Origin: Thereva unica
Lineage: Eukaryota; Arthropoda; Insecta; Diptera; Therevidae
DNA: 64,000 nt
Assembly (NCBI GenBank): GCA_949987705.1
Contig: OX465282.1
Coordinates: forward strand, 68,321,922 to 68,385,921
Direction of reading: 5' to 3'
Shown: in pieces, positions 32,341-43,560 of the stretch
Layout: each line of letters starts with the position of its first letter
Numbering within the stretch: position 1 is the first letter of the stretch
Notes under the pieces: model-generated
Told to the model about the DNA's origin: nothing
Database searches by the model: none
The model's input: only the letters and a program-made list of their open reading frames with translations
Program-made: the position numbers and the translations under genes

Positions 32341-33362
32341 TATTCGGTCCACACGATCAACTTCCCAGTATGATGAACGTAGAAGGAATAAACTGTTTTC
32401 TTCAAAATAGTAATACGTTTAGCACTAGTGGGCAATTGACTAGTGTCAGAACTGGAGACAAAGTAATCATGAGAAAAGCTACTTCAAATAACTCTAATAG
32501 TGTCTAATCTAAAGAATTTTGCTAGAGAATTTGTTTTTCCCGAACGTTAGCAAACAAACATTTCCTTAGTACTTCGTTCGTTACACTAAAGCGGGCGTTC
32601 GAATTCATATTGAGAGTGTTGAAGCGCCGCTGATAAAGTGGGAAGAGAATGACTTCATTTGGAAACTCCAAAGCTTTCCGGAGATAGTACTTGTCAGACT
32701 TAACAATAAAAAACAAATTTTTCGGTAACTACTGGAAAGATTTGAAAAATTCGTGATGTGTGATTCGTGATGGTAACGAAATTTTTGCACGATTTTTAAA
32801 GACTGTCGAATTTTGACAAGTGATGATTTGTTGGAAAGCTATCGCTGTGCAGAATCCAAGAAAGATCACTTCGTTTAGAACGGGTCTCATTCCATCGAGT
32901 TTATTAGATATTAGCAAAACTTATCAATTTAAGGTCTTTCTGACACTTATCCAAAGTTTTTACATTTAAAGAAAAAAAGGCCCGACCGAATGTTATGAAA
33001 TTTTTGTTTGTTAATATTCTTCTTTTGGCATCTCAAAGCAGTCGATATAGTTTTTGGTTCACGCGGTATCGTGCAGGTACAAAAATCACGAGCGTCGTTT
33101 AAACAGAAAAACGGTTCGACGGAATTTTATGAAAATCCTTTCAGGTCATATTTCCGTTAAAACGCTTCGAACGAAGTCGTTATTATTATTTTGGTTCGCG
33201 CGACAACATTGCCACATACGTTTAGTACACATACACACACAAATAGTTTTTCTAAGATTTTTGATTAAAATGCTCTTGGGACCCTGAAAAATGGAAATAC
33301 GTTGGAAATTTTGATTTCGATTTTCGGACCGATTACAATAACTTCCTTATACTGGGAAGTTT
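32341..33362 (-). mobile_element. Helentron-like non-autonomous element (copy 3)
   Basis: The 5' end of the element is at 33362 (complement of ATACTGGGAAGTT at 33349-33361) and its 3' side is at 32341, where the last 30 bp with the CTAG hairpin are missing. It contains the GGTCCACACGATCAACTTCC word of the 3' region, about one and a third of the 146-bp repeat units (33020-33200) and the CA microsatellite near 33226-33242. There is no open frame. It is the reference for the family's unique region at 32370-33000. Confidence 0.7.
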
Positions 33363-33920
33363 CATAACTTTCATAAGTTTTCATAACTTAAGATATACTA
33401 GTTGTAATTCCGAAATTCTTTTTTTTTTCCTTTTCTCTTTTTTTTGTTTTTTGTTTTTTATTCCTTGTAGCACATATCAGTTTTGTACAATTGTATCATT
33501 CATTGGTAAGCGGTATTTGTCTTAGTAGGAAACGTTTAGGATATATCGTCGGTCTAGAACCAGAACAACGAAAAAAAATAATTCCTTTTTTGAATTTTCT
33601 GGTTGTAGAAGAGTTACTTTATCCGTCTTTATATAAATTCGGCCATAACATTTTATAATAGTAGTAGTTTCCATTTTATCGTATCTCCATTTCACACAAC
33701 ATCTTTTAGAACCATATGAACGCAACGTACATAAGTAAGGCTTAGTTCGAAAACGTAGTAAACCAACATCGATGCACAATATGCAGAATCACAATGTGAT
33801 CCATGTCATGAATTTTATATAAGTAGTTCTAAGAAGTTTTTTTAATTTTTTCCTAAATTTTACAATTGTTTTGGGGAGTATACATTTTGTTCTTTAGTTA
33901 TTTACATTGTTAGATCCAGT

Positions 33921-34322
33921 GTGAAGTACGAGTATGGAACATATTTTTTGAATTTCGCGGAGTTGCAAAAACAATTCATTAAAAATAGAACTTTAGATTG
34001 TGATGGCGAGCGAATCAAGTGGTTAAAAATAGTACATCTTCAATACAGGAAAAATGAGAACTCTAAAATATTTTTTAAGTATGATCATAATACTGAATTG
34101 AAATATTTTGATATTGCCATAAGACAAACGCGTTCCGGACTCCTTAAGCACCAATTAAACCCTGCGTATACGGCTGCATTAAAAATAACCGAGGCTAAAG
34201 CAAAAGATTTGCTTAACTTGTGTGAGTCTGGTTTGATAACAGAACATTATAGGGGTTTTTATAGAAATTTGATTGAATCCAAACAGGAATACAGGGCGGA
34301 CACCGAATCTACAATGCTATGA
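33921..34322 (+). pseudogene. C-terminal fragment of a transposase-like protein
   Basis: The 133-codon frame shows IKWLKIVHLQY (compare VNWLKMQWICY in the relic at 15603-17998), followed by a stretch of similar layout and ending with LLNLCESGLITEHYRGFY (compare DMIDLLPFIPPVHRGYW). This order of blocks identifies it as the end of the same arthropod transposase-like family. The catalytic core upstream is absent; the first methionine is arbitrary because the match begins before it. Confidence 0.55.
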
Positions 34323-34704
34323 CGAATGAATTAATATTGAACGAATTATAGATTTACTCGCTATTTCTTTCGTATTGGTTTTTTTTGTTTTTGCTTTTTT
34401 TTGAACGAAAACTAGATTCATTATGTTATCTGTCTTTTGGATATGAATAAAATATTTTGCTAAAATAACATACCGCACATTTTTACTGATCTCAAATATC
34501 TAAATACCTTACTCGATGTACTGAAAGTACGGAAATGACGTTGATTTTTAAGACCAGAATAACGTATGTGCAATTCATCATATAAAATTTAAATATTCGA
34601 TATAAAAATAAAAGCTGCATCTTACAAAGTTATTTTTTTTGCACAGAATAGATGATATTTTTAACAAGAAATACTTGTATATAGATTTCGTGAACTGTTT
34701 TTTT

Positions 34705-35719
34705 AACTTCCCAGTATAGGAAGTTATTGTAATCGGTCCGAAAATCGAAATTGAAAATTTCAACGTATTTTCATCTTTCAAGGTCCCAGGAGCATTTTAA
34801 GCAAAAAATTGGGAGGAAGTATGTGTGTGTGTGTGTATGTGCGTACGGATGTGGTCATTTTTTCCTGCACAATATCGCGCGAACCAAAACTGATATCGAC
34901 TTCGTTGAGGTGTCGTTCGAAGCGTATTAACCGAAATATGATCTGAAAAGATTTTCATGAGATTCGGTCCAGCCGTCTTTTTGTTTAAGCGACGTAAGTG
35001 ATTTTTGTACCTGCACGATATCGCCCGAACCACGAAAGATATTGACTTACTTGAGGTGCCGTTCGAAGCGTATTAGCGACAATATAATCTGAAAAGATTT
35101 TTATAATATTCGGTCGAGCGGTTTTTTGGTTTAAATGACTTAAGTGATTTTTGTACCTGCACGATATCGCGCGAACTATAAAAGATATCGACTTAGTTGA
35201 CGTGCCGTTCGAAGAGTATTAACCAAAATGTGATCTGAAAGGATTTTCATAAAATTCGGTCTAGCGGTTTTTTTGTTTAAGCGGCTTAAGTGATTTTTCT
35301 ACCTGCACGTTATGGCCCGAACCACAAAAGATATTGACTTACTTGAGGTGCCGTTCGAAGCGTATTAGCGACAATATAATCAGAAATTTTTTTTATAATA
35401 TTCGGTCCAGCGGTTTTTTTGGTTTAAATGACTTAAGTGATTTTTGTACCTGCACGATACCGCGCGAACTAAAAACTATATCGACTTCATTGAGGTGCCG
35501 AAAAACATTAATACCTAATCTTGTAAGTGCGCCCATTTAGTTTGACATTTTAGCGAAAATATTGATAAACAATTGTGACAAATTCTCGGTATTGTACATA
35601 TATTCTATATTGCCTATTGTTCATTTATTATTAAAATATCCAATCATAATATTCAACATCCATCATACTGGGAAGTTGATCGTGTGGACCGAAAGGGTCG
35701 AACCCACATCCCAACTAGT
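34705..35719 (+). mobile_element. Helentron-like non-autonomous element, near complete (copy 4)
   Basis: The 5' end AACTTCCCAGTATAGGAAGTT (34705-34725) is itself a short palindrome. It is followed by a conserved 100-bp region, a GT microsatellite (34820-34845), tandem 146-bp units (34859-35500) and a unique 3' part with ATACTGGGAAGTTG (inverted copy of the 5' end). A hairpin built on GTGTGGACC/GGGTCGAACCCAC follows, and the element ends in CTAG at 35715-35718. T runs flank both ends. This set of traits fits Helitron-class rolling-circle elements, especially the DINE-1/Helentron group. There is no coding capacity. Confidence 0.65.
34859..35500 (+). repeat. 146-bp tandem repeats, about 4.4 units
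   Basis: The marker TTGAGG(T) recurs at 34905, 35051, 35197, 35343 and 35490, a period of 146-147 bp. Each unit has CCTGCACGATATCGC, GAAGATATCGACTT-like text, GTGCCGTTCGAAGCGTATTA and GAAAAGATTTTCAT-like text. The same units, in different numbers, lie in the copies at 32341-33362 and 43965-47745. Confidence 0.9.
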
Positions 35720-35831
35720 TTTAAATTAAAATGGAAATTCGATAATGCATAAAATTCACCTTTTAATAGCTCTCCTGTAAAATTTCAAATTGGTGGTTAC
35801 GTTCTTCTGGTTCTAGACCGACGATATATTG

Positions 35832-36814
35832 TTACGTTATCTTGTTATTTATTATCTTTATCTATTTTTGCAATGTGTATCTGTTGTTTCTTCAATAAAT
35901 AAATAAATAAATTAATAAATAAGTTAAAAAATTATAAGTAGATTCGTTCTTTAATAAAATACGGCACGTCTCTTTGCTGCTAATAGTTATTATTATGTAC
36001 ATTATTATAATTTTTGCTGTTTATTTTTTTAAATTTAAATTATCTCCGTAATTATAATTGAATAATAAAAATTTGCAAATTAATGCTATGTGCATAATTT
36101 CAATTCCCAAGTTTTAATTAAAGCATTTTAATTGCGATATCTTTCTTGCCAAAATAATACGAATTTTACTTTTTATTTTCTCAAACTACGATGTTTACGA
36201 GACGACATCTAATTAAAAATAAGAAAAAGTGCGCAATATTAACTACAGACTGCAGCACAATGTGCAAACAATAAATTATATAATTATTGTGTGAACAATA
36301 AATATCAAATCCATCTTGATCCGCTCAATATATGTATAATTGTACAAACTTTGAATATCACCCACCTGCCGTCAATAAAATAGAGTAAAAATGAATATGG
36401 CACAGCCGCGATCTTTTTACACCGTGATCCAAATCAGATCAGCCGAGCAAAAAGAACGGACTTGGATCATGGAAGAAATTTAGTTTTTTACAGTTGTAGT
36501 TGTGATTTTTGATATGTAATGTCGCATTTTATATCAGTCTCTAAAACTTATTAAAAATATTTCTGATTTAAAAAGAATTTATAAAAATGTTTAATTGACT
36601 TCCAAAATTAACAAAAGGCAACTTTCAATCATTTTTCCAAATAAATTTATGAAATTTAGCAGAGCTACCAACCCTTAAAATTAAAGAAAACAGAACAAAA
36701 TTATAAAAGCTCTGGATTTCCCAATGAGATGTGTCTTGGATATACTTATGTAGTTGTTACACAAGCTATTTTTGTATCACAGATTTTGATCCAAATCTTT
36801 TTTGGATCAACTTG
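35832..36814. other. AT-rich stretch without a gene
   Basis: No coding features. A small palindromic pair, GTGATCCAAATC and GACTTGGATCATG, lies at 36421-36472, and its left part has an inverted look-alike near 42610-42640. Runs of AATAAATAAAT near 35895-35925 are simple sequence. Confidence 0.45.
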
Positions 36815-37033
36815 ATCAACTTGGTGATTTTTTTTATTTATTTATTATACATTTATTGGGGCAGTACACAAGAACTACATCTTTTAAAATACAGAACTAA
36901 CGGCAAAAAAATTTAAATATTAAAAAAATAACTTAAACTAGCCTTAAATAAATAATGTTGAAGTGAAAAGAAAATTATAGGGGATAGATAAGAGGGTTAG
37001 ATAGAGGAAAAAATAGAAAGGAAATAAAAAGAA

Positions 37034-38821
37034 CTAAAGAAAAGGTGAGGAAGAGGAAGAGAGAAAACTAGATGCTTGCTTTCTGAAAGCTGCTGCTGTG
37101 CCTATCCTTTTTATTGTGTTAGGAAGGCAATTCCAAAGTCTAATTGTATACACAAAGAAGGAGCGACTACCAATTAGGGACAAATGAGCAGGTATAAGGA
37201 ATTTGATTGATTTCAGGGACTGTAAAGGAGCTAGGAAGTCGGAGAGGTATACAGGACTTTTAGCATAAAATGCTTTATGTAGGAGGACCAGTGCCATGAT
37301 GTCAAGAAGACGAAAAATGTCATGACCTAATAAAGAATGTTGTATGCCAGACACATGATCCGAGCGTCTCAAAATATACCGTAGACAATCATTAAATGCT
37401 ATCTTAAGACGTTGACGACAAGATGAGTCAAAAGAAATGTAAACAAGGGCACCATAAAGAAAATGTGGCACCACGAGAGTTTTAACTAGCTTGGCACGAA
37501 TAGATTGTGGTAAGAGATTACCATAGAGCCAAAGTTTACTCAATGTGCCATAGATCTTGGGGAGTATAAGTGAGACATGATTGCAGCAGGATAGTCTGTC
37601 ATTAATAATAATACCGAGATTATTGACACATTCAACAAAGGGAAGAGGAATATTATCAAGGATGATATTTGGAATATTGTCCAGAGACCTATTGGGACAT
37701 TTAAGGATGAGTGCTTTGGACTTATTAGGATTTAATTTGAGAAAATTGGAAGAACTCCACTCATTTATTTGGGACAGAATATCATTAAGATTTGAGATGC
37801 AAGATCTGATTTTACTAGGAGGACACAAGGTGTACCACTGAAGATCATCAGCATATAGATGAAATAAGCAGCATTGAATAACGGAGGTAACATCGTTGAC
37901 ATACTGGGAGAAAAGAAGAGGACCGAGAATTGAGCCTTGTGGAACCCCTACAAGTACTGGTAGGAATGAAGACGCAACCCTGTTATGACTAACACACTGT
38001 CACCTATTAGACAGAAGGGAGGAGAAAAGTCTGTTGGCAGAAGAAGAAAAATTATAGAATGCCCTAAGTTTGAAAAGCAAACGCGAGTGAACTACAGAGT
38101 CAAACGCTTTGGAGAAATCAAGAAGAACGAGTAATCCTTCATCACCCTGATCGCGGACTGAACGAAGATCTGAAGTTACCTTCAATACAGCAGTTTCGCA
38201 GCTATGGTTTTTACGGAAGCCCGATTGTAGTTTAGAAAGGAAATTGTTAGATTCAATATAGCGCATGATCTGACCGAAGAGAATTTTCTCAAAGCCTTTG
38301 GCAAGACAGGGAAGACTACTAATAGGACGATAATCTGTTAAATCGACTGGACAGGATTTTTTTGGTAATGGAATCACAACAGACTTTTTCCAAATCAGGG
38401 GCCCTTGTGAAGTTGTCACGCAGTAATTAAAGATATGAGTGATGGTTTCCAGAATTAGTGGAGAGAGTAACTTAAGAAATCGCGGAGAAACTTCATCACA
38501 ACCGATACTGTTAGATAAGATGGACAGCAATGTATCAAGAACTTCACAGGCGTCTACACAACGAAAGTTGAAACCATCAGTACTGAGTGAGCTAGATGAA
38601 GGGGGGTACTTGGGAGAGGAGAGTGTGTTATCGGGAGGAAATTGAATAAAGGAAGCATTGAGAAGATTTAAATCTACATCAGAAGGTGAGGGCACAGAAG
38701 TATTAATACCTAAAGAACGAGTATTGAACCAAAGTTGTTTGGAATTTAGAGCGGGGTCAAGCTTGCGGGAGTAAAATTCCCGTTTAGCAGATCTGACTTT
38801 ACAAGTGATTAGGTTGCGTAG
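37034..38821 (-). pseudogene. Reverse transcriptase region of family C copy 1
   Basis: The upper frame starts in the linker (KREFYSRKLDPALNSKQLWF), passes SIGCDEVSPRFLKLLSP and YRPISSLPCLAK, and contains the palm LLDFSKAFDSVVH near 38090. After a stop and frame change near 38000 come VGVPQGSILGPLLF near 37945 and the catalytic YADD near 37850. The lower frame (37828-37034) holds the thumb and C-terminal region (FLKLNPNKSKALIL, CVNNLGII, SRSFFVYTIRLWNCLP). RT uses a nicked target to prime cDNA synthesis. Only one clear lesion between 37830 and 38010 separates the frames, so it may have died recently compared with copy 2. Confidence 0.88.
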
Positions 38822-38832
38822 ATGTTTGTAAG

Positions 38833-40101
38833 TGTATAAAATAATGACCAATATAATTAAGGCCAGACTGGAACCTTATGCAGAAGCCGTAATAAGTGAA
38901 TACCAAGCTGGATTCAGAAGAAATAGGTCAACGATGGATCAACTTTTTTCAATAAGGCAAATCCTCCGAAAATGCTGGGAATACAACATCGACGTGTATC
39001 AACTTTTCATCGACTTTAAACAAGCATACGACAGCATCGACAGGGAAAAAATGTATGCGACAATGCTGGACCTAAACATACCCCTAAAGATAGTGAAACT
39101 GACTAAAATGACAATGGAAAATACAAGGTGTGCAGTCAGAATACAAGGAGAATTGACGGAGTCCTTCCCAGTCAAGCAAGGCTTAAAGCAGGGCGATGGG
39201 CAGGCACCCATGCTATTTAATCTCTGCCTTGAAGGAGTAATTCGCAAAGTAAACATTGATGCGAACGCAACCCTGCTCAACAAATCAAAACAGTTGGCAG
39301 GATATGCCGACGACATAAACTGCCTTGCCAGATCACTGTCATACCTTAGAGAAGTATTCACAGAATTAGAAGATGGAGCTAAACATATAGGGCTGCAAAT
39401 AAATGCAGACAAGAGCAAGATTCTAATTCAGTCAAGGGTGGAAAGAAGAAGAAGAAACCACCACCTGGGGGAAATATAACTTCGAACGGGTAAGCCAATT
39501 TAACTACCTGGGGTCCACAGTCAGTGAAACAACGATGAAACGATAGACGTACAAAGAAGAATAAACGCCGCAAACAGAACATACTTCTCACTACTGCCAG
39601 TAATGAAATCCAGAGACATCCACAGAAAAACAAAAATAAGAGTCTACAAAACCATCATACGTACAGTAGCTACGTATGGTTGTGAAGCATGGAGTATCTC
39701 CCAAAAATCCGCCGACAAGTTGGATATATTTGAGAGGAAGGTTCTCCGAAGGATATACGGCCCAATTAATGAAGACAATGCATGGAGAATACGCTACAAT
39801 CACGAATTGTACGACTTATACAAAGAATGTAAACTTTCGACCCATGCCAAGCTACTGCGTTTACGTTGGGCCGGTCATGATGACTCAAGGATACCAAAAA
39901 ATCCCTGTATCTACTACCAGATGGCAAAAGACCAGTTGGCAAACCACGGTCAAGATGGGAAGATAATGTTAAGACCGATGCAGCGAAACTGCTCAACACG
40001 AGAAACTGTAGACAAGCTGCGGAGCAGAGAGACGTCTGGAGGAAGAAGCTGAAGGAGGCCAAGGCTCGAATTGGGCCGTAGAGCCATCGAAGAAGAAGAA
40101 A
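38833..40101 (+). pseudogene. 5'-truncated RTE-type retrotransposon, copy 3
   Basis: Plus-strand frames encode RTE-type RT: YQAGFRRNRSTMDQLFSIRQ near 38900-38958, FIDFKQAYDSIDR near 39006, KQGLKQGDGQAPMLFNLCLE near 39174, GYADDINCLARS near 39300, then after frameshifts near 39470 and 39600 YGCEAWSIS near 39677 and KVLRRIYGPI near 39738. It ends with a GAA-type tail at 40088-40100. ATGTTTGTAAG occurs on both sides (38822-38832 and 40102-40112), a clean 11-bp target duplication. It lies inside the family C Pol gene. The endonuclease is missing. It is a different RTE lineage from the copy at 18515-19883. Confidence 0.9.
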
Positions 40102-40112
40102 ATGTTTGTAAG

Positions 40113-41037
40113 CATTACGATACCTAGGAATCCTGGTCCTGCGATAGCGGCTATACATAAACTCACGCTGATTTATCGGATCGCGGATTTCACGAGAATA
40201 CCATGGACAATGGCGAGATACCTGGCGCCTTCTCGTTACTATAGGGACACACTGATCGAAAAGATGATGAATAAAAACAGTTAATAGATCAACTTTAGTG
40301 TCGATACAAGTGGTGTTATAGATATCATCCCACCGCATTGCCGCAGTGACTTCAGAAAGCTGATCTAAATTAATGCTGCTATAGTCACGATACGAAATGG
40401 AAGAAGATGAAGAGGGAGGAGAAAATGCAAACTTAGTTGAGAGAAATAGTAGGTCATGATCAAGAAAACTATTTAGGCGGGGAGATTTGATTGTGTTTTA
40501 ATACAGCATCCGTGGCAGTGGTAGCTAGAATATCGAGTAGGGAGGGATTCTGGCAGTTCAAAAATGTAGGCAGTTCATTCAAGATATGTAAATCCAGTGA
40601 TACAAGGAATTTCTTAAGTGCAGTCGAACGATTATTGGCTTTCAAAAGGTTAACATTAAAATCACCAGCAACAATTATGTTTTCGTAATGCAGAGAAAGC
40701 CTTGCAATAAGGTTGGCAAGTTCAGTACCAATCTCAGTGTTAAAATATTGGGCGGATAGTATACACTGACTACAACACATTTGTCACCGGCAGATGTTAC
40801 TTCTACCGCATGAAATTCAAGATGCGAGCCACACCATTTGCCCACCACTTTTGAGGAGAGCAATGATGCACAATATATAGCGACACCCCCACCAGTACGA
40901 CCTATGCGATCATTACGATGCATCAAAAAACCAGGAAGGGAAACTAGAGCAGACGGGATTCCAGTTTTCAACCAAGTCTCACTTACCAACAGAACATGAA
41001 TTTTCGTCAGTTCCAACATTAATCTGAATTCATCCAT
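40113..41037 (-). pseudogene. Endonuclease and linker region of family C copy 1
   Basis: The frame from 41037 shows LLVSETWLKTGIPSALVSLP and RNDRIGRTGGGVAIY, typical of the APE-type endonuclease of CR1/Jockey elements, and continues to VVVSVYYPPN. After a frame change near 40750, the motif IIVAGDFNVNLL appears near 40670, followed by SLLDILATTA. The endonuclease nicks chromosomal DNA to start insertion. The linker SREIRDPINQREFMYSRYRR near 40190 leads to the RTE insertion point at 40112. The start codon at 41037 is probably internal, since NARSLRNK-like text lies just upstream. Confidence 0.8.
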
Positions 41038-41171
41038 TTTATTTCTTAAGCTTCTTGCATTAAAAACACAAATGTTCAGGCCTAGCAGGAAGAGGACAGG
41101 ATATTGAGTAGTAGTCTCTCCCTGTGCACATAATTAGTGTAATTATTCATAATTCCTAGAGATTATCCAAA

Positions 41172-41560
41172 TCAAAGGACAGAACAACACACAGAAGCAT
41201 CCATCAAGCTGTTGGAGTTGGAGAGAACGGCGAGATCATGTTGCACGGACACAACGTCATCATTTATTTTACTTACTTGAGTGGTAAGTGAATTCCGTAC
41301 ATCTTCAATTTGCGTGGACAGGCGGCTCTCAAGCTGCTTCAACCGATCCTCAAATGCAGAAAGTCGTTCCTCCAGCACTCGATTCACGCTCAACACAATC
41401 CGCATCTCCAGTACTTGCTGCATTCCGGGGCTGCTGTCGACGTAGATCTTGGAGTAGTATTCTCCGTGCGCCTGCTGGCTGAGTGTACCGGTGTAACATT
41501 TTTGGCGTTAGAAGAGTCTGATTCAGCGATTTTTCGTGTTGTTGGTGGTCTTTGTTTAGG
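41172..41560 (-). pseudogene. ORF1-type coiled-coil protein of family C copy 1 (partial)
   Basis: An 83-codon frame (41423-41172) is rich in Leu, Glu and Arg with heptad spacing (VLEERLSAFEDRLKQLESRL), a clear coiled coil. It lies just upstream of the endonuclease on the same strand, where ORF1 is expected. The upstream part to 41560 reads KTTNTRKIAESDS-like text in another frame. Only the N-terminal and coiled-coil portions remain; the RNA-binding part is missing. Confidence 0.55.
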
Positions 41561-41580
41561 CATAATTGGATTGAATTTGA

Positions 41581-43000
41581 ATTGAATTTGAATTTAATTT
41601 TTAATTATTATTAACTGTAATTTTTTCCTTCCTTAATTGTTTAAACAAATTTTTTCACATCTGAAACTGTTACATGAAGCTCCCTTATAATATATTACAT
41701 TAAATTTACAGTTTTGCACGACTCTAAAAGCTTTATATCAAAGAGAGATAAAGAATTAGCGAAGTTTACGGAAAAATCGATATTTGGAAAAGGATGTTTT
41801 TGGTTTTTCGAATTTTTATCGATGTTTTTATATTGTGACACTATCATTTTTTTACACCATCTTAAAGTAGAGGATTCAACGAAAAAAAAACCCGTCTTCA
41901 AAATTTTCAAAATCAAAAATTCGTTCGCCAACTTTTTTGATTGAAAATGGGGCCTTTTTTTTAAATTAAGGTCATAAAAACAAAACTACACAACCAATCG
42001 CTTTGAGAAAAACTGGGCCTTTTCGAAACATGAAAATCTACATTTTCCTCAAATTTCATTAAAATTGGATCATTTTTGTGAAAGATAAAAATGATAAACG
42101 AAAAACTCGGTTTTTAACGTTTTTCTCCATTTTTTGAGGTTATGTCGAAAAATGGTTTGAACAAAAGCTTTAGATCTTTTAATTATCTACAACGTTTACA
42201 TTTAACGTTTTTCGATAGGAGGTCTACTTTTCTCAGAAATCGCAAAAAAACACGTTTAACCCCCTAAAACTCACATTTTGGCTCCCCCGCCCTCTTTCCG
42301 GTAATCTGCTGCGGTGCTCTCGATTTTTCCTTGTTTAAGTAGCATTTATCCTAAATTTTCTCACCTTCCATATACTGCTAAGAATTTTTCTAGTTTTTGG
42401 CTTTTCAAAAGCGTATTTGCACTGGTCTATATTTGCTATTATTAGACTGCAAGACACCAACAGGCAATTATAGTGGCGCGACGGAAGAATAATTAATTCT
42501 TAAAAATTAGGAAATATTACGGAAAAAAATTAAATTTAATAGGAGCTGCGCAATGAACACGTTCACTCAGTATGCACCATGACAGTTGTTGTTGTTGGTT
42601 TGCTTGAAAGTTAATGATCTGAGTGGGATCACGGTGTAAAAAGAACGCAGCTAAATATTATTGATTTCTAGGGAGCCCGTTAATAAATGCTCATGCCTGA
42701 ATTTTTAGATATCTGTGTCTATGGTGGGAGCGTGCATGCCTGTGGTGTGAGCGTGTATACTTTTGTGGCATGCCTATTTGTTCGCTATGCGTGCTAGCTG
42801 CGGGCGCGTAGGTGCTAGTTAGAACATTAACCAGTAACTTTTGTTAATCGAGTTACTAATAAGAAAAAGATCATACATTTCGGTAGATTGTACCGCTATT
42901 CGTGGTAAAGTGTTAATTATGATTGAATTATTGCATCTTAGTTGCTCTATAATCTACAATTCAATTTGTTTTTAAGTTTCGTAGTACACAACGCATTTTC
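41581..43000. other. About 1.4 kb without a recognised gene
   Basis: AT-rich DNA with short mirrored open frames near 41700-41940 that have no features. Near 42605-42645 the text GGGATCACGGTGTAAAAAGA is the inverted look-alike of 36405-36430, and near 42715-42800 GTGCATGC/GTGCTAGCTGCGGGC words recall the repeat at 30600-30845. Confidence 0.45.
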
Positions 43001-43010
43001 TTTGTAATTT

Positions 43011-43560
43011 TTAAAATTCATTTTCGTAATTTTGGTCCACACATAACATTGTTATAATATTTAAAGGCCTTTTATTGCAAAATAATTTAATCGCATATTT
43101 CTTAGGTCTGTGGAACTTTCGCTTATAGACGGACATGTGGCTCAGTTTGCTTATGGATAAAGCATCATTATATTTATCTGTATGAACCTCCCAAAACATA
43201 CATATCAATGTTCCTTTTAAATCTTCGGAGACATGTAGATGTTTCTTTTTTTGTTGTCGTTTTCCAATGTGATACATGTAATCTTGGTCACCAGCCTCAA
43301 TTCCCAGCAGAATTAAGTCTTTAAGAATACCTTGATGTCTGTCTTTTCCCCTTAAGGGCAAGTGATGTGTGCCACAAAACATGATAGTCAAAATGATTGA
43401 CAACACGATTTTTCTATTTTCTTCGATTGCTTTCTTGTGTGCAGATGTCATCATGACATCTATAGGCATGTCTTCCAACATCGTTTTTGCTATTTTGGCT
43501 TCTTCCGCGTGCCAATAGCTAGAGGCATGATTGCTGCCATGTTTGTGTCTGCCTTGTAGC
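43011..43560 (-). pseudogene. hAT-type transposase fragment
   Basis: The minus strand encodes EEAKIAKTMLEDM and then AIEENRKIVLSIILTIMFCG followed by THHLPLRGKDRHQG and LLGIEAGD. The block N-R-K, then CG, then LPLRG, then a roughly 10-residue gap to a Phe/Leu-rich stretch, is typical of the N-terminal half of hAT transposases related to ZMYM1-like proteins. The rest of the frame (to 43011) does not resemble the family, and no terminal repeats were identified, so this is a truncated relic. Confidence 0.6.

Larger units (their letters stand above)
33539..35831 (+). mobile_element. DNA transposon with a transposase fragment, hit by a Helentron-like copy
   Basis: The ends are inverted: ATATCGTCGGTCTAGAACCA plus GAA at about 33541-33564 and the complement TTCTGGTTCTAGACCGACGATAT at about 35807-35829. 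TA steps lie next to both ends, so a TA duplication is possible. The interior holds a plus-strand transposase-like fragment (33921-34322) and the Helentron-like copy at 34705-35719. The coding fragment is related to the gene at 15603-17998 but the terminal repeats differ. Confidence 0.6.
36815..41580 (-). mobile_element. CR1-like non-LTR retrotransposon, family C copy 1
   Basis: Minus-strand order: ORF1-type coiled coil (41423-41172), endonuclease (41037-40469), linker and RT (40338-37034), 3' UTR (37033-36815) with AATAAATA-type tail sequence. An RTE element with an 11-bp target duplication interrupts it at 38833-40101. It is the better-preserved of the two family C copies and serves as the ruler for reading the shattered copy at 12720-22450. 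Confidence 0.85.

Noticed and set aside
36421..36472. Small palindromic pair GTGATCCAAATC / GACTTGGATCATG as a MITE
   Set aside because: Only about 50 bp, with no flanking duplication and one loose look-alike near 42610; not enough to call an element.
39766..40338. 190-codon open frame on the minus strand
   Set aside because: Only the part above 40112 is family C coding text; the remainder is antisense of the RTE insertion.
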